Shown one piece after another: positions 57,136-64,000 of a DNA stretch of 64,000 nucleotides (within the stretch, counting starts at the first letter, position 1; every line of letters starts with the position of its first letter). The notes below the pieces were generated by a model that worked only from the letters and a program-made list of their open reading frames with translations, was not told the origin of the DNA and ran no database searches. The position numbers and the translations under genes were made by a program. The DNA is from Pseudomonas sp. QTF5. GTDB lineage: Bacteria; Pseudomonadota; Gammaproteobacteria; Pseudomonadales; Pseudomonadaceae. Where the stretch lies: NCBI RefSeq assembly GCF_000512695.2, contig NZ_AZRW02000017.1, positions 53,334 through 117,333 on the forward strand, written 5' to 3'.

Positions 57136-57444
57136 TCAGCGACGGGTAATCAGCCCTTGGCGAGCCACGCGAGTCAGCTGCCTGATCACTTGCGGCGCAT
57201 CCTCGGCGTTGGGTGCCAGAATCACCGCCAGATCGAAACTGTCGTTGGCAAACCGTGCCAGTGACTCGCCGTCGTCGACAAACTGAATCAGGAAGGCAGC
57301 AGGCCCACCGGTACGACGTGGCCAGCCATCGAGGTAACGCAGAAGCGTCGGCTGATGTTTACCGCCAAGCAGGATTTTTGGATTGCGCTGGGAGAGGTGT
57401 GCCGTGATCGGCGCAGGGCGTATAACGGGGCTTAATGCATTCAT
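57136..57444 (-). CDS. Hypothetical protein, possible regulator
   Basis: Unrecognised 102-aa protein. The middle has a Trp-Arg-Pro-rich stretch (LLRYLDGWPRRTGGPAAFLI) and the C-terminal half resembles the end of a Rossmann-type methyltransferase fold (FDLAVILAPNAEDAPQVIRQ) but is too short to be one. ATG 57444 has no strong Shine-Dalgarno. It is convergent on greB. No gene is seen in the 260-bp gap that follows, except a terminator. Confidence 0.55.
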   Translation of the reverse strand: MNALSPVIRPAPITAHLSQRNPKILLGGKHQPTLLRYLDGWPRRTGGPAAFLIQFVDDGESLARFANDSFDLAVILAPNAEDAPQVIRQLTRVARQGLITRR

Positions 57445-57643
57445 TGTGTCGTGTCTCTGCCTCAAAAGTCTGCATGGCAGGTGAGAGGCAACACCGAACC
57501 AGCGCTTTAGCGGTATTTCGAAGCCTGTTTCAAGCTTCTATCGGCAACTGAATGAGTCACCTGGCGCCCCGCAAGTAGCTGTTTAAATCGGCGCATGGGC
57601 AGCATCCTAGAGAAGCTGACCGGACAGTGTCAAGAATCACGCG

Positions 57644-57693
57644 CAACAAAAAAGGCCTGCACAGTGCGTCGCACAATGCAGGCCTTTTTGTTG
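57644..57693. terminator. Intrinsic terminator, bidirectional
   Basis: AACAAAAAAGGCCTGCA / TGCAGGCCTTTTTGTT stem with a 15-nt loop, 12 bp past the DoxX stop on the minus strand. Confidence 0.9.
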
Positions 57694-57704
57694 AGCGAGA
57701 GCGG

Positions 57705-58139
57705 TCAGTCGGTGATGGCGCGGTCTACCGACAGCTTGCCTGCACCTTCGATCAGCACCGCGAGGCTGCCACCGAGCAAAGCCAAGGCGAATTCATAACC
57801 GTTGTTGGCCATGAACAGACCATTGCTGATATGCACCGTGAAAATAGCCACTAGCGAGAGGAAGGTCAGCCCCAGCGCTGCCGGGCGTGCCAGCAGGCCG
57901 ATGATCAGCGCCAGACCGCCGAAGAACTCGGTACCACCGGCCAGGATCGCCATCAGGTGACCGGGTGCCAGCCCGATGCTTTCCATGTACTGCGCGGTGC
58001 CGGCAATGCCGTAGCCGCCGAATGCCCCGAAGAGTTTCTGTGAGCCGTGGGCCGCGAAGATGATGCCGACGAAAATGCGCAGAATCGTCAGACCGTAGCC
58101 CGCGCGAGTGAACAGTACCTTGTTGATCAGTGTGCTCAT
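57705..58139 (-). CDS. DoxX-family membrane protein
   Basis: Inner-membrane protein of 144 aa with four hydrophobic segments and DoxX-family blocks (GYGLTILRIFVGIIFAAHGS, FGGLALIIGLLARPAALGL). DoxX members associate with quinone or thiol-oxidoreductase systems, but no role is assigned here. ATG 58139 is preceded by CACACTCACAATGGATGACACAGC with no clear Shine-Dalgarno. Monocistronic with a strong terminator. Confidence 0.88.
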   Translation of the reverse strand: MSTLINKVLFTRAGYGLTILRIFVGIIFAAHGSQKLFGAFGGYGIAGTAQYMESIGLAPGHLMAILAGGTEFFGGLALIIGLLARPAALGLTFLSLVAIFTVHISNGLFMANNGYEFALALLGGSLAVLIEGAGKLSVDRAITD

Positions 58140-58242
58140 GCTGTGTCATCCATTGTGAGTGTGTGTTGGTTGACCACTATATTAATCAATAAAACTCATG
58201 TTAAAAGCGTAAAAAACGCACCATAACAATCAGCTTAGTCGA

Positions 58243-59664
58243 TCATTTCCGTGAGGCAACTTTTTGCCCCTGAGGCTCCAACGACTCCCGCTCCCGATCG
58301 AACGCCAGGTAATACTTGTTCACGCTATTAACATAGCTGACAGCCCCCATTCCCACCTGCTCCATGGCGATGCGCTCGACCTGGAAAAACCACTGATTAG
58401 GATTCAAGCCGCGCCGCCGCGCTTCGGCGCGCATGCCTTGAACCCGCTCCGGTCCCATGTTGTAGGCCGCCAGCACAAACGCCATGCGCTCGCGCTCGTT
58501 GAGTTTGGGGCTGGCAAAAAACTTGCGGCGGATCATCGCCAGGTACTTGGCCCCGGCCTGCACATTGGCGTCGAGGTTTTGAATATTACCGACCCCAACT
58601 CGTTGCGCCGCGGATGGGGTGATTTGCATCAGGCCGGTGGGGCCGCTGCCGCTTCTGGCGTTGGGTTGCAGCGCCGACTCCTTGAAAGCCAGCGCCGCCA
58701 GGTTCAGCCAGTCCATCCCTTGGGCTTCAGCATGTTTTTGCAACACCGGTCGAAGTTTTTCCAGGCGCTGCCGATCAGCCTTGGCCAAGGGATAGTGCAC
58801 TTGATACAAGCGTCGATAGATCCGCAGGAACGCCGCATCCTGGTCCGACGGTTTCTTGTAGGTAGTCAGGAAGCGATCGATGCTCGAGCGCAGCATCGAG
58901 GCGTCGCGGCGCACGAACCAGTATTCCTCGCCTGGCTCGCTAATAAGGACCTGACGATCGAAGCGCAATTTGGGCAGGATCTTGCCCCAGCGTTCGGCAA
59001 TCGGTTGCTCGACAATCGTCAGATGAAAGATCCCACCCTGGACCATTTCCAGTACATCCTCGACCGCCAGACTTGGATCGACCCACTCGATCGTCACCGG
59101 AGGCAGTTTGTGCAGTGCGAGTTTCTGATTGATCTGACTGACCGCATCCCCGGCGGCACTGCCGGTGGGGAGCGCGAGGGTTTTGCCCGAAAGTTGTTCG
59201 AGACGGGTGTAACGTCGTTCGCCTTTGATTCCCACCAGCAGCAACGGCACATTGCTGGCGATCGGTTGACTGGTGCTGACCGCGAGGCCCGATTGCGGAT
59301 CGAGCAATTCCCCTGGTGCGACCAAATCACCCTCCCCGCGCTGCAACGCGCCGAGCAGTTGATCCTTGGCTTTGGGAATGATCTTGAGGGTGATTTCCTG
59401 GCCGTCACGGGCATGGCCATTGAGGTATTGTTCGAAAGCGCGCAGGCGATGGTATTCGACGCCGATGGCCTGGCCCTGGACTTCACCGGAGCTGTTGCGA
59501 CTCTGGTTGACCAACACCCGCAACACGCGACTGCTGCGAATCTCCGCCAGATCGCGGACCTTGGCCCCGGGCACGGCTTGCAACGGCCCGGCCAGACGCG
59601 CAACCGCCGGCATGGGCAGCAGCAACGAGCAGCACAGCAGTAACAAAACCGAGGGACGAATCAT
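58243..59664 (-). CDS. mltF2: MltF2-type membrane-bound lytic murein transglycosylase F
   Basis: Cleaves peptidoglycan to 1,6-anhydromuropeptides. The 473-aa protein has a signal peptide (VLLLLCCSLLLPMPAVARL), an SBP_bac_3-like regulatory domain (EIRSSRVLRVLVNQSRNSSG onward) and a C-terminal SLT domain with catalytic Glu in LAALAFKESALQPNARSGSG and VLAAYNMGPERVQG. ATG 59664 follows GGAG at good spacing. Two MltF copies are known in P. aeruginosa; context next to an MCP and ybbAP fits the PA2865-type copy. Confidence 0.88.
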   Translation of the reverse strand: MIRPSVLLLLCCSLLLPMPAVARLAGPLQAVPGAKVRDLAEIRSSRVLRVLVNQSRNSSGEVQGQAIGVEYHRLRAFEQYLNGHARDGQEITLKIIPKAKDQLLGALQRGEGDLVAPGELLDPQSGLAVSTSQPIASNVPLLLVGIKGERRYTRLEQLSGKTLALPTGSAAGDAVSQINQKLALHKLPPVTIEWVDPSLAVEDVLEMVQGGIFHLTIVEQPIAERWGKILPKLRFDRQVLISEPGEEYWFVRRDASMLRSSIDRFLTTYKKPSDQDAAFLRIYRRLYQVHYPLAKADRQRLEKLRPVLQKHAEAQGMDWLNLAALAFKESALQPNARSGSGPTGLMQITPSAAQRVGVGNIQNLDANVQAGAKYLAMIRRKFFASPKLNERERMAFVLAAYNMGPERVQGMRAEARRRGLNPNQWFFQVERIAMEQVGMGAVSYVNSVNKYYLAFDRERESLEPQGQKVASRK

Positions 59665-59900
59665 CCACTCTCCGGAAAGAATACTGGCCGACCTCATGGG
59701 TGATTTCATGATGTCGAGCGACAGAAACAGAGCGCCTGAAGCGCTGATAAAGTGCGTGAGAGTGGCACAATGATGGCGAATCTACCAACCCGGCCTGCCT
59801 CGCGGCCTCAACAGACAGCTTTAACTCATTGTAGTTCTTGGCTTTTCTTATAAATCTACAGCTCTGATATGCTTTCCGGCCTTTGGTCCGAGGTAGCACC

Positions 59901-60710
59901 ATGCAACTCATCGATATCGGCGTCAACCTGACCAACCCCAGTTTTGCCGACAAACACCAGGCTGTACTCGACCGTGCCTATGCTGCCGGGGTCTGCCAAC
60001 TGGTGCTCACCGGGACCAGCGTCGAGGGCAGTGAACACGCTCTGGAGCTGTGCCAGCAATTGGACGAAAGTGCTCAGCGACTATTCGCCACGGGTGGCAT
60101 TCATCCGCACTCGGCCAGCGACTGGAATGCCGACAGTGCTCAGCGTCTGCGCAGTTTGCTCAAGGAGCCGAATGTGGTGGCCGTGGGTGAATGCGGCCTC
60201 GATTTCAATCGTGATTTCTCGCCTCGCCCGCAACAGGAAAAAGTTCTCGAAGAACATCTGGCGATGGCGGTCGAGCTGCAATTGCCGGTGTTCCTGCATG
60301 AGCGCGATGCCAGCCAACGATTGTTGGAGATCCTGCGTGACTACCGCGACCAGTTGCCGGCCGCCGTGGTGCACTGCTTCACCGGTGAAAAAAAGGCGTT
60401 GTTCAGTTATCTCGATCTGGATTTGCACATCGGCATCACTGGCTGGATTTGTGATGAACGCCGGGGCACGCACCTGCATCCATTGGTCAAAGAGATTAAA
60501 CGCGGGCGCTTGATGCTAGAGAGCGATGCGCCATATCTGCTGCCCCGCAGTCTGCGTCCCAAGCCGAAGAACGGTCGCAACGAGCCGGCGTATCTGACCG
60601 AAGTGTTGCGTGAGGTGGCGTTGCATCGTGGGGAGACGGTGGAAGATTTGGCTGCTCACAGCACGGCCTGTGCACGAGCATTTTTTGGTCTGCCCTCAAT
60701 TCCTCAATGA
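59901..60710 (+). CDS. tatD: TatD-family metal-dependent hydrolase
   Basis: Two-metal 3'-5' nuclease of 269 aa involved in DNA repair after oxidative damage. Metal ligands: LIDIGVNLT at the start, [17 protein letters not shown] (Glu), FLHERDA and HCFTGEK (His), and [12 protein letters not shown] (Asp). These match E. coli TatD throughout. ATG 59901 has CGAGG 7 nt upstream; ATG 59883 is a longer alternative. It is divergent from the mltF2 gene. Confidence 0.93.
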   Translation: MQLIDIGVNLTNPSFADKHQAVLDRAYAAGVCQLVLTGTSVEGSEHALELCQQLDESAQRLFATGGIHPHSASDWNADSAQRLRSLLKEPNVVAVGECGLDFNRDFSPRPQQEKVLEEHLAMAVELQLPVFLHERDASQRLLEILRDYRDQLPAAVVHCFTGEKKALFSYLDLDLHIGITGWICDERRGTHLHPLVKEIKRGRLMLESDAPYLLPRSLRPKPKNGRNEPAYLTEVLREVALHRGETVEDLAAHSTACARAFFGLPSIPQ

Positions 60711-60723
60711 ACATACATCCCCC

Positions 60724-60812
60724 TGTGGGAGCGGGCTTGCTCGCGAAAGCGGTCTGTCAGTCACATTGATGTTGGATGTGTCGCCGTCTTCGCGAGCAAG
60801 CCCGCTCCCACA
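60724..60812. repeat. REP pair (REPIN), outward type
   Basis: GTGGGAGCGGGCTTGCTCGC and GCGAGCAAGCCCGCTCCCAC inverted, GTGGG outward, spacer with TCAGTCACATTGATGTTGGA. Confidence 0.92.
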
Positions 60813-60917
60813 TTGGGACTGCGGAGGATGTTGACCCATATCAAGAGTCGAAGCCTTGAGTAGCGGCACAATGCTGGCACCTTGCCAAAACTGTTTCCGC
60901 TATCAGAGAAGACCTCC

Positions 60918-62399
60918 ATGGGTGCCTGGCTTAGCAACATTTCGCTGAAATATAAATTCTGGGCGGTCAACGCCGTCGCCTTCGTCACCACCCTATTGCT
61001 GGTGCTGTACGCCGTGCAACTTGAACAACAGGCCCGCAGCCACGCCACCCAAACGTCGGCCCAGGCCCAGGCGCGATTGCTCTATGCCTGGCCTGGCGGA
61101 CAGCCGCTGCCCAAGGCCGATAACCTGCTGACCTTCAATCGCGGACAGGCGCCATTGCTGAACGGGCAACCGCTGCTGGAGCTGACCGATACCAACGGTT
61201 GGGTCGAAATCAACACCATGCCGCTGTTCGGTGAAAACCCGTTGATGGGCGCCGAGGTGTTCGCTCGCCCTGACGGTCAACAGGCCGCGGTGATTGCTTA
61301 TGGCCCGAGCCTGAGCCAAGTGTTCGGCGAACGCTTCACCCACTATGCAGTAGCGGTATTCATCCTGATGCTGGCAATGCTCGGCGCGTCGCAACTGTTG
61401 ATCCGCTTCCTGCTCAGCCAACTCAACACCTTGAAAGACGTGATGCTCCACGTCGAGAAAACCGGTGACCTGTCGGCTCGTGTGCCGCTGGCTTGCAAGG
61501 ATGAAGTCGGGCAGATGGCCAACGCCTTCAATGCCATGCAGGCTGGTTACCAGCGGGTGGTCAACACCGTCGCCAACACCGCCCGGCAACTGGATGTCGG
61601 CGCCGCGCGGCTGGCCTCGAGCATGAACGAGGTGCGTCACGGCATGCTCGGTCAGCAAAGCGAAACCGATCAAGCCGCCACGGCGATCAACGAAATGACC
61701 GCCACGGTTCATCATATCGCCCAACATGCCGGTGCCACCCGCGACCTCTCGCAAACCGCCGACACCCTGGCCGGCAGTGGCCAGGAAGTGGTCACGCGGG
61801 TGCAGAAATCGATTGGCGGGTTGTCCACCGGCGTGCAGCAAACCGCCGAGATGATTCAGCGTCTGGCCGAGGACAGCCAGAAGATCAATGGCGTGGTCAG
61901 CGTGATCCACAGCATCGCCGAACAGACCAACCTGCTGGCCCTTAACGCCGCCATCGAAGCGGCCCGGGCCGGTGAAATGGGCCGCGGGTTTGCGGTGGTC
62001 GCCGATGAGGTGCGTAACCTGGCCAAGCGAGTCCAGGCGTCCACCGACGAGATCACCACCATGGTTTCAGCACTGCAGGCCGGCACTCGGGACGCCGTGG
62101 ACTTCATGCAGGAAAGTTCGTACAAGGCGGACGCCTGCATGCAGCAGGCTCAGGAAGCCAGTGTGGCCCTGGCCGAAATCACCGGTGCGGTGGCGCAGAT
62201 GCGTGAAAGCAATACGCAGATCGCGGTGGCGGCCGAGCAGCAGAGCCATGTGGCGGAAGAAATGAATCGGGCGGTGGTGAGCATTCGCGACGTGACCGAA
62301 AACACCGTGCAGCAGACCGTGAATTCGGCGATTACCAGCAATGAGCTGGCGATGTTGGCAGGGGAATTGAGCAAGGCCATCGGGCAGCTCAGGCTTTGA
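60918..62399 (+). CDS. Methyl-accepting chemotaxis protein
   Basis: Transmembrane chemoreceptor of 493 aa. First membrane segment ([19 protein letters not shown]) and a periplasmic sensing region of about 100 residues, second membrane segment ([20 protein letters not shown]), HAMP, and a long coiled coil with the universal hairpin tip [20 protein letters not shown] and [15 protein letters not shown]. The ligand is unknown; it should signal to CheA encoded elsewhere. ATG 60918 is preferred over TTG 60882. Confidence 0.92.
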   Translation: MGAWLSNISLKYKFWAVNAVAFVTTLLLVLYAVQLEQQARSHATQTSAQAQARLLYAWPGGQPLPKADNLLTFNRGQAPLLNGQPLLELTDTNGWVEINTMPLFGENPLMGAEVFARPDGQQAAVIAYGPSLSQVFGERFTHYAVAVFILMLAMLGASQLLIRFLLSQLNTLKDVMLHVEKTGDLSARVPLACKDEVGQMANAFNAMQAGYQRVVNTVANTARQLDVGAARLASSMNEVRHGMLGQQSETDQAATAINEMTATVHHIAQHAGATRDLSQTADTLAGSGQEVVTRVQKSIGGLSTGVQQTAEMIQRLAEDSQKINGVVSVIHSIAEQTNLLALNAAIEAARAGEMGRGFAVVADEVRNLAKRVQASTDEITTMVSALQAGTRDAVDFMQESSYKADACMQQAQEASVALAEITGAVAQMRESNTQIAVAAEQQSHVAEEMNRAVVSIRDVTENTVQQTVNSAITSNELAMLAGELSKAIGQLRL

Positions 62400-62402
62400 G
62401 GG

Positions 62403-62555
62403 CCTCTTCGCGAGCAAGCCCGCTCCCACAGTAGATTTTTGGTGTACACAAAATCTGTGTTCACACCGCTCCCACATTGAATTGCGCTTAACTGACTGGC
62501 ATCAGGGCTTGCCCGCGAAAGCGTCAGCCCAGTCAACATCAATATTGCCCATGAC
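62403..62555. repeat. REP plus decayed REP fragments
   Basis: A full REP (CTTCGCGAGCAAGCCCGCTC, 62405-62424, then CCACA) is followed by separated pieces of others: ACCGCTCCCACATT at 62466-62479 and GGGCTTGCCCGCGAAAGCG at 62506-62524, with AGTCAACATCAATATTG at 62532-62548. Confidence 0.7.
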
Positions 62556-62647
62556 CCCTATCACTTCGATAGCCAGCCTTGATTCGCCGACGGCTTGCGC
62601 CAGGCCTATTCTTTATTCAAGCGCCTCACGAATAAAGGATAAACATC

Positions 62648-63016
62648 ATGGGCAAACGTCACCCCAACCTTTCCGCCTGGCAATGGCGAATGTACCCGCA
62701 CAATCACCAGCACCCGACCAATCTGGTGCTGCACCTGATTGCCGTGCCGTTGTTCATCGTCGCGTTTTTGCTGATGGTCTCGGGTGTGTTCAGCCTGGAT
62801 CTGGCGAGCTTCGCGATCGGCGTTATCGGTCTGCTCGCGGCCTTGGCCCTGCAGCGTCACGGTCACCGCCTGGAGGCGCAAGCGTCCGAGCCGTTCAGTG
62901 ATCGCAAAGATGCGGTATCACGCTTGCTGGTCGAACAGTTCCTGACCTTCCCACGGTTTTTCTTCAGTGGCGGCTGGTGGCGCGCCTGGCGTGAACGCCA
63001 CCGTCGTCGTCACTGA
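62648..63016 (+). CDS. DUF962/Mpo1-like membrane protein
   Basis: A 122-aa protein with two hydrophobic segments (LVLHLIAVPLFIVAFLLMVS, and LASFAIGVIGLLAALALQ) and the DUF962 pattern, HPNLSAWQWRMYPHNHQHPTNL near the start and a C-terminal basic tail (WRAWRERHRRRH). Yeast Mpo1 of this family is a dioxygenase in lipid degradation; bacterial members are uncharacterised and sometimes misnamed terminase. It is convergent on the thioesterase gene, with stops adjacent. Confidence 0.85.
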   Translation: MGKRHPNLSAWQWRMYPHNHQHPTNLVLHLIAVPLFIVAFLLMVSGVFSLDLASFAIGVIGLLAALALQRHGHRLEAQASEPFSDRKDAVSRLLVEQFLTFPRFFFSGGWWRAWRERHRRRH

Positions 63017-63814
63017 TCAGGCGAAAATCGTTACAGTCTGCCGGCTCATGGCGATCAACTGACCGTCTTCGCTCCACAGTTTTGCGGCGGCGTGCCCGTA
63101 GCCGTCAGCGGCATACTCGATTTCCACCAGGTACTTGCACCAGTCCAGCGTGCTCAACGCGAGCAACGGCTGGACGAATTCGATGGTCCAGGTCAGCGTG
63201 CTGCCTGCAGCCGGTTTCTTCAGATGCGACAACAAGGACGGCGGCCAGGCGTCGACCAGCGCCAGAATATGCGCCTCGTTGACCACTTCGTCCTTCCCTT
63301 CTCCACGCAAGCGCACCCAACCACCCATATTGCGGGAGGTGTTGCCGGTGAACGGCAGGCCGCCAATGCTCCAGCGCATTGCCAAATGACGCATGAATTC
63401 CGGGGTTACCCCTTTGATATAGGGCATTTCCTGGCAGTCGTCCCAGTGCTTCATCTCGGGCGCAGCGTTGGCCGTGACCGCCACTTCGGACGGCCGCGAA
63501 GCACCAAAGCTGCCCTGAACCAACGTCACCACTTGCCCCTTCTGCATCGCCCGGCCCAGCACCTGGCTGACGGCTTTGCCCTCGCGCAACACATCGACTT
63601 CAAAACTGACCGGCACATCGGGTTCGACCGGGCCGACAAAGGTGATTGCCAGCGATCGCACCGGACGATCCGCCGGGACTTTTGCGCGCATGGCTTCGTA
63701 TTGCAGGGCGGCTATCAGGCCGCCAAAAGTCGCCCGCCCCTGACCCCATTCGGCCGGAATAGACAGCCCTTGCGGTTGGCTGCGGACAGCGTCGAGCAGA
63801 TCGGAAAAGCGCAT
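63017..63814 (-). CDS. Acyl-CoA thioesterase-like double hotdog protein
   Basis: Thioesterase-family protein of 265 aa with two hotdog halves: first half WGQGRATFGGLIAALQYEAM and SFEVDVLREGKAVSQVLGR, second half EFVQPLLALSTLDWCKYLVE and SEDGQLIAMSRQTVTIFA. It resembles TesB/thioesterase-like superfamily proteins. The substrate acyl group is not evident. Monocistronic; beyond it only the truncated REP and the IS-like end remain. Confidence 0.85.
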   Translation of the reverse strand: MRFSDLLDAVRSQPQGLSIPAEWGQGRATFGGLIAALQYEAMRAKVPADRPVRSLAITFVGPVEPDVPVSFEVDVLREGKAVSQVLGRAMQKGQVVTLVQGSFGASRPSEVAVTANAAPEMKHWDDCQEMPYIKGVTPEFMRHLAMRWSIGGLPFTGNTSRNMGGWVRLRGEGKDEVVNEAHILALVDAWPPSLLSHLKKPAAGSTLTWTIEFVQPLLALSTLDWCKYLVEIEYAADGYGHAAAKLWSEDGQLIAMSRQTVTIFA

Positions 63815-63938
63815 GGAAACCTCAGAGGCAGGAAAATGGATGGAACGATCTTAACCAGCCTGCAAAACCGGCACAGCGCTTATTCCGGCCAAAATCACTG
63901 ACAGATGAGCCGTGCCAACATTGAACACACAAACTAAT

Positions 63939-63952
63939 GTGGGAGCGGGCTT
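63939..63952. repeat. Truncated REP interrupted at the window edge
   Basis: GTGGGAGCGGGCTT is the first half of a REP; it breaks off where the sequence TGAACTGGCC begins. Confidence 0.85.
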
Positions 63953-64000
63953 GAACTGGCCTAATGAAATTGGACACATCAATAGGGCGCTATGATGGCG
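63952..64000. mobile_element. Probable insertion-sequence end inserted in a REP
   Basis: TGAACTGGCCTAATGAAATT and what follows to the window edge is unlike any intergenic sequence elsewhere in the window. It starts with TG, and the motif AATGAAATTGGACAC resembles left ends of IS3-family elements as I recall them. The transposase would lie beyond the window. Confidence 0.5.

Overview
The window reads as ordinary chromosomal core genome of a fluorescent Pseudomonas (P. fluorescens group). Four things point there: many GTGGGAGCGGGCTTGCTCGC-type REP palindromes between genes; the lipoprotein OprI; the EF-P/EarP pair with Arg32 in EF-P; and gene orders that, from memory, follow P. aeruginosa PAO1 (sagS-ospR-gpx-msrB-alaA-htpX-tpm-deaD, then efp-earP, oprI-ldt-tesA-ybbAP-mltF2-MCP). 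I saw no rRNA, tRNA, CRISPR array, prophage or integrated island. Gene density is high, with about 70 protein genes.

Layout. 0.2-2.8 kb: a NarL-type two-component pair and YegS. 3-6.2 kb: molybdopterin genes moaB-moeA and divergent mobA, then a small lipoprotein. 6.3-8 kb: an RluA-type pseudouridine synthase, a small gene behind a canonical LexA box, and a glutaredoxin-like protein. 8.2-11.1 kb: a CPA2 antiporter with a frameshift in a G7 run, and an ammonium transporter. 11.4-14 kb: a three-gene YqjD/YqjE-type membrane-protein unit and dgt. 14.2-19.2 kb: a BvgA/BvgS-like (Roc/Evg-like) phosphorelay whose sensor gene is frameshifted, preceded by a lone receiver-domain protein and BvgA-like heptads. 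19.2-24.6 kb: methionine-sulfoxide and peroxide defence (fRMsr, OspR, glutathione peroxidase, MsrB) around the hybrid kinase SagS. 24.8-35.8 kb: alaA, htpX, tpm, a LigB-type dioxygenase, deaD, a crotonase, a SpeE-like protein, class II DAHP synthase and YcaQ. 35.8-41.2 kb: DUF1127, two LysR regulators, TauE/SafE, ohrR-ohr and an esterase. 41.3-44.1 kb: efp-earP and two small genes, one of them Gre-like. 44.1-49.8 kb: cysB, usp, a nucleotidase, a ketopantoate-reductase-like gene, thioredoxin, PilZ and class I DAHP synthase. 49.9-57.1 kb: GNAT, oprI, an L,D-transpeptidase, tesA, ybbA-ybbP and greB. 57.1-63.8 kb: DoxX, MltF2-type lytic transglycosylase, tatD, a chemoreceptor, DUF962 and a thioesterase. 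The last 49 bases look like the end of an insertion sequence that has split a REP element.

Common themes are thiol and peroxide stress (ohr, gpx, msrB, fRMsr, glutaredoxin, thioredoxin), signal transduction (five kinase or regulator loci, one chemoreceptor, one PilZ protein) and envelope upkeep (OprI, L,D-transpeptidase, MltF2, HtpX). The observations most worth checking are the SOS-controlled small gene, the two frameshifted genes, the heptads in front of the BvgA-like gene, a 61-bp near-perfect palindrome upstream of the class I DAHP synthase, and two structurally distinct families of paired REPs. I found no clearly new multi-gene system.
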